Source of the DNA: Streptomyces sp. DG2A-72
GTDB lineage: Bacteria; Actinomycetota; Actinomycetes; Streptomycetales; Streptomycetaceae
DNA: 64,000 nucleotides
Assembly (NCBI RefSeq): GCF_030499575.1
Contig: NZ_JASTLC010000001.1
Coordinates: 3,496,001 to 3,560,000, forward strand
Reading direction: 5' to 3'
Below the pieces are notes generated by a model that was not told the origin of the DNA, did not search any database, and worked only from the letters and a program-made list of their open reading frames with translations. A program made the position numbers and the translations under genes. Shown here one piece after another: positions 27,716 to 36,285 of the stretch. How positions within the stretch are numbered: the stretch's first letter is position 1; each line of letters begins with the position of its first letter.

Positions 27716-28273
27716 TCACGGCCGCGCCGACAGCTTGGGAGTGAGCAGTTCCAGCGCCTCCGCCCAGCGGTAGCGATCCGCGCCGCCCCCGGCCTTCGGC
27801 CGGTGAGGCTCGTACGAGCCGATCAGGACGCCCATCTCGCGCAACCGCTCCAGGCTCTGTCGGTACGCGGGATGGGCGGCCTGGGCCGAGTTCACATACG
27901 GCAGGACGGCCGTGGGGATGCCCATGCCGTACGCCTCGCACAGGATGCCCAATGCCAGGGTGTCGGAGATTCCTGCCGCCCACTTGTTGACCGTATTGAA
28001 GGTGGCCGGCGCCACAGCGATGGCGTCGGCGGGCGGCAACGGGCGAGGATCGCCGGGTGAGCGCCAGGCCGAGCGGATCGGGTAGCCGGTCTGGGCCTCG
28101 ACCGCCTCCGTGTCGATGAAGCCCAAGCCCTGCGGAGTGGCCACCACGCCCACGTCCCAGTTCGCCTCCTGAGCAGCCGTGATCAGCTTGCCGACGTTGT
28201 CGGCGACTCCGGCCGCGCACACGACGACGTACAGGAACGGCTTCTTGGTCTGCTGGTCGGGCTGGTCGCTCAC
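27716..28273 (-). CDS. HFCD-family flavoprotein (phosphopantothenoylcysteine decarboxylase-like)
   Basis: 185 residues from GTG 28273, overlapping the XRE stop as GTGA. The motif PATFNTVNKWAAGISDTL corresponds to the FMN/substrate-binding PASANT-type block of the HFCD family, which includes CoaC and the lanthipeptide decarboxylase EpiD. FLYVVVCAAGVADNV forms the N-terminal Rossmann-like strand and loop. These enzymes decarboxylate cysteine-like substrates using FMN; here the substrate is unknown. The gene is co-transcribed with the XRE regulator and faces away from the enolpyruvyltransferase operon, so it may act in the same pathway. Confidence 0.8.
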   Translation of the reverse strand: MSDQPDQQTKKPFLYVVVCAAGVADNVGKLITAAQEANWDVGVVATPQGLGFIDTEAVEAQTGYPIRSAWRSPGDPRPLPPADAIAVAPATFNTVNKWAAGISDTLALGILCEAYGMGIPTAVLPYVNSAQAAHPAYRQSLERLREMGVLIGSYEPHRPKAGGGADRYRWAEALELLTPKLSARP

Positions 28274-29541
28274 GCGGGGACTCCCAGTTGACGGCTGAAG
28301 TGATGCAGTGCGGGCAGCGTACGGCGGCGGTCGCGGGCGGCCATATCCGCGACCAGTTCCCGGACAGCGGGGCGCCGGATGTCCTGGGCCGCGCAGCTCT
28401 CGGCGATGCGCAGCGCCTGGTACCCGTCGGCGAGGCGGCCCTGCTGGTTGTAGGCACGGGCGGCCTCGACCCACAGGGCGGCGCGGCGCTCGGGGACGGG
28501 AATGTGCCGGCGCATGAGGGGGCGGGCGGTTTTCAGGGCGATGCCTGCGTCGCCGAAGGAGACGGCCGCGCTGACCTGGTGGAGGGCGACGTTGGTGGGG
28601 CTGAAGTTCGCCCAGGCGTCGGGCCGGTCGAAGGTGACGTAGCGCGCGACTTCCCGGGCCTCGGTGAGGAAGTCCTCAGTGGTGTCCCGGTCGCCGCTCC
28701 TGCTAGCGGCGGTCGCCCCGCGGAGCAGCAGCAGGCCGACCGCTGCCAGGTAGCGTGGCGGGCGCTGGTCGTAGGAGCCGGTGAGCTGGTCGGCGGTGTG
28801 GCGGATGATGTTCACGGCCTGTGCGGTGTGCTTCTCACGGACGAGAACGTGGGCGTGAACGCGGATGCTGGCGGCGAGGGCGACGGGGTCCCCGGACCGC
28901 TCCGCCTCGGCCATGGCGCGACCGGCCGCGAGCCAGGCGTTGCCTTGGTCGGCTCGCTTCAGCAGCAGGCTCACGGACGTCTGGTATGCGGTCGCCAGCA
29001 GTGCGGACGCGTCGGCCGAGCCGGATGAGCCGTCGGCGGCCTGACGCAGGTCGGCGATCAGACCCGGCAGAGTCCGCTCAAGCTCGGTGTAGTCGCACGT
29101 GCAGAACAGCCGACGTGCGGTCCGTGTCCGGTCGCGTAGGTCGTTGATGCCCAGGGCTTGGCCGGTGGCCGCGGGAGTCGTACCGGGCAGCAGGACCTGG
29201 ACCAGATCGTGATGGGGTGCGGCGGGCGAAGGCTGAGCCGCGAGCGCGGTGATGCCGGCGGCGAGGAAGGTACGGCGGTGCATGTCCTCTGTCTCAGGGT
29301 CCGAGGGGCTGGCATTCGAAGCGGCGGCGAGGCCAAGGCGGTGCGGTGGAATGTCCAGCACCTGCGCGATCTCGCGCAGCATGCGGACGTCCTGGGTGCC
29401 CCGGCCGCTCTCCAGGCGGCTCACCTTCGACTGGTGATACCCCAGTGCGGCGGCGACGTCCTTCTGGGAGCGCCGCTGTAACACGCGTGCCTGACGGATC
29501 ACTTCACCGATCCGTCTCGCTTCACTCTGTGCCTCGGCCAT
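28270..29541 (-). CDS. XRE-family regulator with TPR-like C-terminal domain
   Basis: About 423 residues from ATG 29541. The N-terminal helix-turn-helix (IGEVIRQARVLQRRSQKDVAAALGYHQSKVSRLE, in two helices) is typical of XRE repressors. A long alpha-helical region follows with repeat-like segments (ARRLFCTCDYTELERTLPGL, AWLAAGRAMAEAERSGD, ARAYNQQGRLADGYQALRIAE) resembling TPRs that often sense peptides or small signals. It is divergently arranged with the ATPase gene at 29718. Three copies of an ATGCAG half-site lie in the spacer and may be its operator. Confidence 0.85.
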   Translation of the reverse strand: MAEAQSEARRIGEVIRQARVLQRRSQKDVAAALGYHQSKVSRLESGRGTQDVRMLREIAQVLDIPPHRLGLAAASNASPSDPETEDMHRRTFLAAGITALAAQPSPAAPHHDLVQVLLPGTTPAATGQALGINDLRDRTRTARRLFCTCDYTELERTLPGLIADLRQAADGSSGSADASALLATAYQTSVSLLLKRADQGNAWLAAGRAMAEAERSGDPVALAASIRVHAHVLVREKHTAQAVNIIRHTADQLTGSYDQRPPRYLAAVGLLLLRGATAASRSGDRDTTEDFLTEAREVARYVTFDRPDAWANFSPTNVALHQVSAAVSFGDAGIALKTARPLMRRHIPVPERRAALWVEAARAYNQQGRLADGYQALRIAESCAAQDIRRPAVRELVADMAARDRRRTLPALHHFSRQLGVPA

Positions 29542-29615
29542 CTGTGCCACGGCTCCTCCTGCCGTCGCCGATCCTGCCTGCTCAACCGAGCGTAGCCGAG
29601 GGGCATTTGGCTGTG

Positions 29616-29641
29616 ATGCAGCTCCTGCATAGGCGATGCAG
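29616..29641. promoter_or_regulatory. ATGCAG half-sites in the XRE/ATPase divergent spacer
   Basis: ATGCAG (29616-29621) and CTGCAT (29625-29630) form an inverted repeat with a 3-bp spacer, and a third ATGCAG lies at 29636-29641. The first and third copies are 20 bp apart, about two helical turns. It is placed between the divergent starts at 29541 and 29718. Confidence 0.4.
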
Positions 29642-29717
29642 CCCCGGCACACGGCCTGGTTCCGCTTGTGCCTGACGCGGTTGCGTGGAGGAGCAGCACC
29701 GATCCAGGAGGCCGCTC

Positions 29718-30149
29718 ATGGAAGTGCACCACGTCCGTTTTCCCGTTTCCGGCACGTCTGCTGCCGCGGCGTCCGCGCGGCAGCGGCTCGCGGGTGCGAT
29801 ACGAGCATGGGGCGCCTTCCTGAAGCCGGAGCTCCTGGAGACGGCGGAGCTGGTGGCAGCTGAGCTGATCACGAACGCGGTACGGCATGCGGGGAAAGGG
29901 CCCATCTCGGCCGGTGCCCGCCTGAGCGACGCGCGTCTACTGATCGAGGTGACCGACACCAGCCCCGACGTCCCGCAGGTCGGTCTGCCCAGCGCGGACG
30001 AGGAGGGCGGACGCGGTCTGTTCCTCGTCGCCGCGCTCGCGGATCGCCACGGCTTCGATCCGATGCCGACAGGCAAGCGCTGCTGGGCCGAGTTCGAGGT
30101 GAGCGATCCGGTCCAGACCTCACACCCCCTTCCTGTGCAGAGGAGTTGA
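29718..30149 (+). CDS. HATPase_c-domain protein (RsbW-like anti-sigma/kinase fold)
   Basis: 143 residues from ATG 29718, with AGGAGG 7 bp upstream. The GHKL ATPase motifs are present: N box ELVAAELITNAVRHA, D-x-G-like DTSPDVP, and G box EGGRGLFLVAALADRHG. In Streptomyces, stand-alone proteins of this type act as anti-sigma or partner-switching kinases. It is the first gene of the plus-strand operon, three bases before the enolpyruvyltransferase TTG, so here it may control expression of the cluster together with the XRE protein. Confidence 0.82.
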   Translation: MEVHHVRFPVSGTSAAAASARQRLAGAIRAWGAFLKPELLETAELVAAELITNAVRHAGKGPISAGARLSDARLLIEVTDTSPDVPQVGLPSADEEGGRGLFLVAALADRHGFDPMPTGKRCWAEFEVSDPVQTSHPLPVQRS

Positions 30150-30152
30150 CTG

Positions 30153-31475
30153 TTGACAGCCGTACGGATTCCCCCGATCGCCACCGAAGTAGTCGCCGTC
30201 CGGCCGAGCAGGCCACTGACCGGTTCCGTGACTGTCGACGGGTCCAAGAACGCCGCCCTTCCGCTGCTGGCCGCCGCCGCTGCACTGAACCGCCCGGTGC
30301 AGCTGGCCAACGTTCCGGCGAACACGGACGTCGAGACCATGCTCACCCTGCTTCAGCAGACCGGCTGGCACACGGCTCGCCCCGTCAGCGATCCCCACAC
30401 CGTGATGATCCTCCCGAGCGACAAATCCCAGCCGGGATCTGTCGCCGAGACCGCCGCCCGTATCCGGGCCTCGTACTACCTCGTACCCGCGCTGCTGGGC
30501 GGATACGGGCGTACCCGGCTTCCCTGGCCGGGCGGCTGCCGGATCGGGCAGCGGGGGATGGAGCAGCACTTCAAGGTCTACGAGCGCTTCGGCGACCGCA
30601 CGACCGTCGACGACCACGGCTATGTCGTGGAGGCAGCGGCAGCCCGGACCGCCGAAACGGTTTCGATCATGCTGCCCTTCCGCTCTCGGGGCGCGAGCAT
30701 CGCCGCTCTCCTGCGTGCGGCCGTAGCCGGACGGCCGCTGCGTCTTGGCCAGCCGAACCTGTCACCAGAAGTGCTCAGCGTCGTCGAGGCGTTGCGGATG
30801 GCCGGGTGGGAGTGCCGCGTCAGCGAGTCCGTCCTGACGCTCGTACCCGATCGGTCCGCCCCCACGGAGACCATCACCTGGAAGGTACCCGGCGACAAGA
30901 TCGAGGCTGGCACTCTGGCCTGTGCGGTCGCGGTGACCGGCGGCGACGCACGCATCTGCGGCGTGAGCGGCGATGACGTAACTCCGCTGATCACCGCCCT
31001 GCGACAGCTCGGCGTGCCCGCCGACACCGAAGACGACGTGCTCACCGTGCGGGCCCAGGACGCCCACCCCACCGGCAAGCCGCTGCGGGCCGTCGCCTCC
31101 CTCGCGCCCGGCGGTCTGGACGCCGACTTCGAACCACCGCTGATGGCGTTGGCCCTCACCTGCCCCGGCACCCATCTGTTCGCCGACACGATCAACCCCG
31201 GCCGCCACGGCAACCTGTTGCCCCAACTCGCCCGCCTGGGTGCCGAGATCCACGAGCACTCATCCACCGAGTGCCGCTTCACCGGTCCGCAGTACCTGAA
31301 CGGCGCCGGAGTGGAAGCCACCGACATCCGCACAGGCTCGGCCCTACTCATCGCCGGCCTCACCGCCCGCGGCGTCACCACCCTCGGCGGGCTCGAACAG
31401 CTCCGGCGCGGCCATGCCGACTTGCCCACCAAGCTGTATGCCCTCGGCGCTGACATCTGCGAGGTCACCCCATGA
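30153..31475 (+). CDS. MurA-like UDP-GlcNAc 1-carboxyvinyltransferase paralogue
   Basis: 440 residues from TTG 30153 (AGGAG 7 bp upstream). It belongs to the EPSP synthase/MurA family, which transfers enolpyruvate from PEP. Family residues are kept: GSKNAALPLL (substrate lysine and asparagine), GGCRIGQRGMEQH containing the PEP-binding cysteine, the DADFEPPLMALAL aspartate loop, and TDIRTGSALLIAGL plus RGHADLPTKLYALGADI near the end. Position inside a cargo operon with nucleotide enzymes suggests it is not the housekeeping MurA. Enolpyruvyltransferases NikO/PolA act on UMP in nikkomycin and polyoxin biosynthesis, a useful analogy. Its 3' end overlaps the phosphoesterase start by 4 bp. Confidence 0.85.
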   Translation: MTAVRIPPIATEVVAVRPSRPLTGSVTVDGSKNAALPLLAAAAALNRPVQLANVPANTDVETMLTLLQQTGWHTARPVSDPHTVMILPSDKSQPGSVAETAARIRASYYLVPALLGGYGRTRLPWPGGCRIGQRGMEQHFKVYERFGDRTTVDDHGYVVEAAAARTAETVSIMLPFRSRGASIAALLRAAVAGRPLRLGQPNLSPEVLSVVEALRMAGWECRVSESVLTLVPDRSAPTETITWKVPGDKIEAGTLACAVAVTGGDARICGVSGDDVTPLITALRQLGVPADTEDDVLTVRAQDAHPTGKPLRAVASLAPGGLDADFEPPLMALALTCPGTHLFADTINPGRHGNLLPQLARLGAEIHEHSSTECRFTGPQYLNGAGVEATDIRTGSALLIAGLTARGVTTLGGLEQLRRGHADLPTKLYALGADICEVTP

Positions 31476-32710
31476 GCCGACAGCTCCGGCGGATCATCGC
31501 CACGACCGACGTGCACTCCACCTTCGACTCGGCCACCTCGATGCTCACCCACTTACACGCCGCCAAAGCCGACAGCCTGATCGTGGACTGCGGCGACTTC
31601 TTCGAGGGCAGCGGCTTCTACCGCTTCGGCAAGGGCCGGATCGAGCGCGAGATCCTCGCCGGCCTGTACGACCTGCTCGCACCGGGAAACCACGGCTGGC
31701 CGCACTACTTCGAACCGGGGCTGCACGAGATGACCGTGTGTGCCAACGTGGCCGACGGCAACGGCAACCCCCTCTTCGACCAGGTACGCATCAAGCGCAT
31801 CGGCGGCCGTCGAGTCGCCGTCACCGCGGTGATCGGACCGCAAGCGTTCAACGCCATCTCCGCCCACCAGCGCGCAGGCCACCATGTCTCCGATCCGGCC
31901 CAGGCCCTGCGCGAGGTGATACTGAAGCACCACCACCGCACCGACGCCTGGATCGTGTTGTCCCACTCAGGCTTCGACGAAGACCTGAAGCTCGCCGCCA
32001 CGTGCTCGTTCGCGGACGTCATCTTCTCCGGCCACTGCCACAGCGGCACCTACGGCCCCGTGCGCGTCGGCGACACACTCGTCGTCAAGGGCCTCGAACT
32101 CGGCCGCGGATACGCCACCGCCGAGCCCAGCGACAGCGGCTGGGCCGCCCGCGCGTGTATCTTCCCGGACTCGGTCGCGGTTCCCGAGGACCTGTCCGTG
32201 CTGCAATCAAAGATCACCTTCGTCGCCCGGACCCTGGCGAGCCCGATCGGCACCGTGAACGAGACCTACCGCAACACCCCGCTGGACCGACGCTGCCTCC
32301 TGACAGAGATCGCCGGCCGCCTGCACTCCGGTCTCGGCGCGGACGTGGTCATCCTCAACGAGACCGCCCTGCGCCCCACTCCACTCGCCGATGTTCTGAC
32401 CCTCGGCGACCTGCTGGCCATCGAGCCCTTCGACAACCAGCTCGTCCACGCATTCCTCCCCGACGAACACACCCACAGCCGAGACAAGCTGCTCGACCAC
32501 CTCACCGAACGCGTCGGCCCCTTGGTCATCACTCCCACGCCCCTGCCGTCGGCGATACGCAGCGTGCTGACCACCGACTACCTCGCTGACAGCCACCTCG
32601 GCGGCCGTACGCATCAGGCCGGACTGCGGTTGGGCCAGGCCGTACGCCGCGTCCTGACCACGCCGCCCTTCCCCTCCACCGCCGACCTCGCTGAAGGAGG
32701 CGAGCAATGA
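31472..32710 (+). CDS. 5'-nucleotidase/UshA-like metallophosphoesterase
   Basis: 412 residues from ATG 31472. The calcineurin-like metal motifs are seen in order: TTDVHS, DCGDFFEG, PGNHGW, LSHSGFDED and SGHCHSG. The second half (ADVVILNETALRPTPLADVLTLGDLLAIEPFDNQL, in parts) resembles the C-terminal nucleotide-binding domain of bacterial 5'-nucleotidases. No signal peptide is visible, so it probably acts in the cytoplasm, removing phosphate from a nucleotide or sugar-nucleotide intermediate. It overlaps both neighbours by 4 bp (ATGA), consistent with coupled expression of a pathway. Confidence 0.82.
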   Translation: MSRQLRRIIATTDVHSTFDSATSMLTHLHAAKADSLIVDCGDFFEGSGFYRFGKGRIEREILAGLYDLLAPGNHGWPHYFEPGLHEMTVCANVADGNGNPLFDQVRIKRIGGRRVAVTAVIGPQAFNAISAHQRAGHHVSDPAQALREVILKHHHRTDAWIVLSHSGFDEDLKLAATCSFADVIFSGHCHSGTYGPVRVGDTLVVKGLELGRGYATAEPSDSGWAARACIFPDSVAVPEDLSVLQSKITFVARTLASPIGTVNETYRNTPLDRRCLLTEIAGRLHSGLGADVVILNETALRPTPLADVLTLGDLLAIEPFDNQLVHAFLPDEHTHSRDKLLDHLTERVGPLVITPTPLPSAIRSVLTTDYLADSHLGGRTHQAGLRLGQAVRRVLTTPPFPSTADLAEGGEQ

Positions 32711-33246
32711 TCCTCACCGGGCACGAGATCACCGCCGCAGCACACGACGGCCGCCTGACCATCACCCCCTTCGAGCCGGACCAGGTCAACCCCAACAGCT
32801 ACAACGTCCGCCTCGGCCCCACCCTGCTGACCTACACCGCCCCTGTGATCGACGCCCACCGTCCCAACCCCACCCGCGCGACCGAGATCGGCCCGAGCGG
32901 ATACGTACTCCAGCCCGGCGAGCTCTACCTCGGCCACACCCTCGAACAGGTCGGCTCCAACGCCTTCGTGCCGCTTCTCTTCGGCCGCTCCTCCGTCGGC
33001 CGACTCGGGCTGTTCGTCGAGATCACCGCCCCCGTCGGAGACATCGGCTTCCACGGCCAGTGGACGCTCATGCTCTCTCCGATCCGCCCATTACGGGTCT
33101 ACGCCGGCATGAAGATCGGGCAGATCATGTTCTTCGTCTCCACCGGCGCCATCGACCTCTACCGCGGCAAGTACCAGGCCGCCCACGGCCCGCAGCCGTC
33201 GCGCTACTGGCAGGACGTGGCGGGAATCGAGGCGGTCGCGTCGTGA
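32707..33246 (+). CDS. dCTP deaminase-like protein 1 (catalytic Glu replaced by Met)
   Basis: 179 residues from ATG 32707. The dCTP deaminase/dUTPase fold is clear: NPNSYNVRLG, LQPGELYLGHTLE, GRSSVGRLGLFVEITA, GFHGQWTLML and GKYQAAHGPQPSRYW. The phosphate-binding GRSSxxRLG box is intact. However, the position of the catalytic glutamate (GxxxLEF in E. coli Dcd, Glu138) reads TLML, so methionine replaces glutamate. Deamination by this subunit alone is unlikely. The next gene is a paralogue with the opposite pattern, so a mixed oligomer is possible. It overlaps both neighbours by 4 bp. Confidence 0.82.
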   Translation: MILTGHEITAAAHDGRLTITPFEPDQVNPNSYNVRLGPTLLTYTAPVIDAHRPNPTRATEIGPSGYVLQPGELYLGHTLEQVGSNAFVPLLFGRSSVGRLGLFVEITAPVGDIGFHGQWTLMLSPIRPLRVYAGMKIGQIMFFVSTGAIDLYRGKYQAAHGPQPSRYWQDVAGIEAVAS

Positions 33247-33779
33247 TCCTCACCGGCTCCGAGATCGACGCCGCAATCCATACCGGCGAGATCACGATCG
33301 ACCCCTACGACCCCGCCCGGCTCTCCCCGAACTCCTACGACTGGCGGCTCGGCGGCACGATCCGTGTCTGCGTCGGCGCCTTGGACGCCGCCGTGCCCAC
33401 GGCGTTCACCGAGCAGACCATCCCCACCACGGGCTTGGTGCTGGAGCCCGGGCTGCTCTACCTCGGTGTCACACACGAGCGGACGGGTTCGGAGGCGTAC
33501 GCACAGATGCTCAACGGCGACCGCACCATCGGCTCCCTCGGCATCTGGGTGCACGTCTCTGCCCCGCTCGGCCACCAGGGCCACGCCATCCGCTGGACCC
33601 TGGAGATCCGCGCCGCCAAACCGGTGCGGATCTATCCGGGCATGACCTTCGGCAAGCTCGTCTTTCTCACCGCCTACGGCACACCGGCCAGCTATCAGCT
33701 GCAGCCCGCCAAATACGCGGCGACGGACGGCATCGACATCTCCCGACTCTACGAAGAGCTTCCCGGAGGAGTCCTGTGA
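33243..33779 (+). CDS. dCTP deaminase-like protein 2 (Glu kept, RSSxxR box lost)
   Basis: 178 residues from GTG 33243, overlapping the previous stop. It shares ILTGSEIDAAIHTGEITIDPYDP and SPNSYDWRLGG (in parts) with copy 1, and LEPGLLYLGVTHER. The catalytic-glutamate segment is kept as RWTLEI, but the phosphate-binding box reads GDRTIGSLG, lacking the serines and arginine of GRSSxxR. The C-terminus (AKYAATDGIDISRLY) also departs from the GKYQxxxGPxPS pattern. It is therefore complementary to copy 1. Family enzymes are trimers with interface active sites; a heteromer restoring one full site is a testable inference. Confidence 0.8.
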   Translation: MILTGSEIDAAIHTGEITIDPYDPARLSPNSYDWRLGGTIRVCVGALDAAVPTAFTEQTIPTTGLVLEPGLLYLGVTHERTGSEAYAQMLNGDRTIGSLGIWVHVSAPLGHQGHAIRWTLEIRAAKPVRIYPGMTFGKLVFLTAYGTPASYQLQPAKYAATDGIDISRLYEELPGGVL

Positions 33780-34891
33780 GCCCCGGGCCGACCATGGGGC
33801 CGATGGCCGCGACTTTCCTGGACCTGCCCGCCGGAAGCCCTGGCGGCAGCGTCGAGCTCTTCCTTGACCTCTACACCGGCGACCGCCCGCTCATCCCCGC
33901 ACGCGCCTTCATGCTGGGCCCGTCGGGTCCCAGACACCGGCTCCCCGCCGGGCTCGACCTGCTGTCTGTGGCCGGGAAGTGCCTTCAGGGCCCGGCCTTC
34001 GGCCGCTATGTCGCAGCCCTGCGCAAGGCTCTCGCGGTCGCGATCGACCCAGCCCAGATCGGCGTACTACACCTTCAGCACCTCACCTTCGGTGCCACCC
34101 CCGCCCTGATCCGGGCGCTCCCTCTGCACCCCCGTATCGCTCTGGTCCACGGCACGGACCTGATCTTCGCCGAGGCCCACCGAGACCAGCTGCAGGTGCT
34201 GCGCGAGACTGCAAGGGCGGCCGACGCGATCGTCGTACCAACAGGGGCAATGGCCGACCGCCTCCGCAAGCTCGCCCCGCACGTCGACCGCCGGAAGATC
34301 ATCCACATACCCTGGGGTATCCCCGACCACCTGCTCACTGATCCGCCGCCCCGGCCCGCCCGCACGTCCTCCAGCCACTTGCGCCTGCTGTACGCCGGAC
34401 GGCTGACCTCCGAGAAGGGCGTCGAGGCCCTGATCAAGAGCTTGGCCTCAGTGCCGGGCGTCGAACTGAGCATGGCCGCGCCCCGAGCCCAATTCCATGC
34501 CTTGGCCCCGTTGTTGCAACGGGCTGGCGTGAGAGCCCGCTACCTCGGCTGGCTCCGCCGTCCACAGCTATGGAAAGCCTTCACCGAGCACGACGTACTG
34601 GTCATGCCATCCACGACCCTGGAGGCCATGGGCCTGGTCGCCTTGGAGGCCCAAGCCTGCGGACTGCCCGTCCTCTACCAGCCCGTGCCCGGCCTCAACG
34701 AAGTGCTCACCGCCTCCGGCGTGGCCACCGACTTCACCCACTCCGCCGCCCTCGCGCGAGACCTGGATCGGCTATGCACCGCACCCGGCCTCCTGCCCGC
34801 CCTGAGGCAGGCGGGCTACGCGAACGCCGCCCGCTACCCGCTCTCATCGACTGCTCAGGCGCTGACCGACATCAGTCGCCAGCTCGCCTGA
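33776..34891 (+). CDS. GT4-family glycosyltransferase
   Basis: 371 residues from GTG 33776, overlapping the previous stop (GTGA). The GT-B fold of family 4 is seen: an N-terminal acceptor domain, then LRLLYAGRLTSEKGVEALI at the start of the donor domain, YLGWLRRPQLWKAF, and VMPSTTLEAMGLVALEAQACGLPVL (in parts) with the E-x7-E-type donor-binding motif. No membrane segment. It is the last gene of the overlapping operon and probably adds a sugar to the pathway product, or uses the enolpyruvyl sugar nucleotide as donor. Confidence 0.85.
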   Translation: MSPGPTMGPMAATFLDLPAGSPGGSVELFLDLYTGDRPLIPARAFMLGPSGPRHRLPAGLDLLSVAGKCLQGPAFGRYVAALRKALAVAIDPAQIGVLHLQHLTFGATPALIRALPLHPRIALVHGTDLIFAEAHRDQLQVLRETARAADAIVVPTGAMADRLRKLAPHVDRRKIIHIPWGIPDHLLTDPPPRPARTSSSHLRLLYAGRLTSEKGVEALIKSLASVPGVELSMAAPRAQFHALAPLLQRAGVRARYLGWLRRPQLWKAFTEHDVLVMPSTTLEAMGLVALEAQACGLPVLYQPVPGLNEVLTASGVATDFTHSAALARDLDRLCTAPGLLPALRQAGYANAARYPLSSTAQALTDISRQLA

Positions 34892-35038
34892 ATAGGGCGA
34901 GCGGCCCTGCTGGCGACGGCCCGACAGCGAGTACGCCGATGCCGCGGCCGATATCCGACACACCATTGCACCGCCAGTCCTACCCGCCCCACCTCACTAC
35001 GCTGGCCCGGCGGGATGCCCACGGCGAACAGGGAGACC

Positions 35039-36082
35039 ATGACGTACCGCACCGACCGCATCGAGCAACTCCTGAACGAAGGCGTCCGCGACAAGGTCTA
35101 CCCAGGCGCCGTGTGGGCCGTCGGCGACGCCGCCGGGACCTCCGCCCACGGCACCACCGGGGTCCTCGACCCCGACGAGCCGGACACGCCGATGCGGCGC
35201 GACACCGTCTTCGACGCCGCCAGCCTCACCAAGGTCCTCGCCGTCTGGTCCTCCATCGGCGCCCTGTGGGAGGAAGGCAAACTCGACCTCGACGTCCCCC
35301 TCAACGACTTCTGGCCCGAGGTCGCCGGCCACCCGCTCGGGGCCGTAACCGCCCGCCAGCTGCTGACCCACACCGCCGGCGTCCCCTTGCGAGCCCAGCT
35401 GAAGAACCTCTACGGCACCGACCCACAGGACGTGCGCGACGGCGTCCTCCACGAGGCCCTGCACCGTCCTCCCGGCGAGGCTGTCGAGTACACCGACCGG
35501 GCGGCCCTCATCCTCGGCTACCTCGCCGAGCACCTCTCCGGCCAGCGCCTCGACCGGCTCGCCACGGAACGGGTCTGGCAGCCGCTGAGCATGGCCTCCA
35601 CCCGCTTCGGGCCGCTGCCCGCCGAGATCGCCGCTCGATGCGCGCCGACGGAACTCGACCAGGACAGCGACACTCACCTCAAGGGCGTCGCCCACGACTT
35701 CTCCGCCCGGCTCCTGGGCGGAGTGTGCGGGATCGCGGGCGCCTTCACCGTCCTCGACGACCTCGCCCTTTTCCTGCGCCACATGCTGGACGCCTCAACC
35801 AGCCTGGGGCGAGCCGGATTCGGCCCCGCCTGGACCAGCCAGTCACTGACCGTCCAGACCGGCGCCCTCGAACCCGTGCGCGGCTTGTTCTGGCACCCCG
35901 CCGCTGGCACCCACCCCGAAGACGACATCTGGGTCCACTACGGCTTCACCGGCACCGGCATGTGGATCTCGCCCCAACAGGGGCGCTGGGCAGTGCTACT
36001 GACCAACAAGCTCTACTACACCCGCGACCGCCAGCCCTTGACTGACATCCGCAACGCCTTCCGCGCTCTGGCCTTCGCCTGA
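35039..36082 (+). CDS. Serine hydrolase of the beta-lactamase/esterase (class C-like) family
   Basis: 347 residues from ATG 35039, with GGGAG 5 bp upstream. The SxxK nucleophile motif is SLTK within FDAASLTKVLAVW, the Y-x-x motif is likely EYTD, and the third motif is HYGFTGTG near the end. No signal peptide is visible, so the protein is probably cytoplasmic, an esterase or amidase rather than a resistance enzyme. It follows the glycosyltransferase after 147 bp and may be a processing or self-resistance function of the cluster. A strong hairpin terminator follows. Confidence 0.82.
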   Translation: MTYRTDRIEQLLNEGVRDKVYPGAVWAVGDAAGTSAHGTTGVLDPDEPDTPMRRDTVFDAASLTKVLAVWSSIGALWEEGKLDLDVPLNDFWPEVAGHPLGAVTARQLLTHTAGVPLRAQLKNLYGTDPQDVRDGVLHEALHRPPGEAVEYTDRAALILGYLAEHLSGQRLDRLATERVWQPLSMASTRFGPLPAEIAARCAPTELDQDSDTHLKGVAHDFSARLLGGVCGIAGAFTVLDDLALFLRHMLDASTSLGRAGFGPAWTSQSLTVQTGALEPVRGLFWHPAAGTHPEDDIWVHYGFTGTGMWISPQQGRWAVLLTNKLYYTRDRQPLTDIRNAFRALAFA

Positions 36083-36133
36083 AGCCACGGTTGGGCGAAT
36101 CCGTTGAGAGAGGCCGGATAGCTTCCGAACGAG

Positions 36134-36167
36134 TGACGGGCCCGACCGATCCTGGTCAGGCCCGTCA
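36134..36167 (+). terminator. Hairpin terminator after the serine hydrolase
   Basis: TGACGGGCC (36134-36142) pairs with GGCCCGTCA (36159-36167), with an additional GACC/GGTC pairing inside. It lacks a T-run, as many Streptomyces terminators do. Confidence 0.65.
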
Positions 36168-36285
36168 TGTGTCTTCGTCCGGTGGCCTACAACCGCTGCA
36201 CCCTACGCGAGGTCAGGAGCCCAACACCGTTGTCAGTGACTGGTGTCAGGATCAGCATCGCCCCACGTCGTCGTCTGGAGGACAC

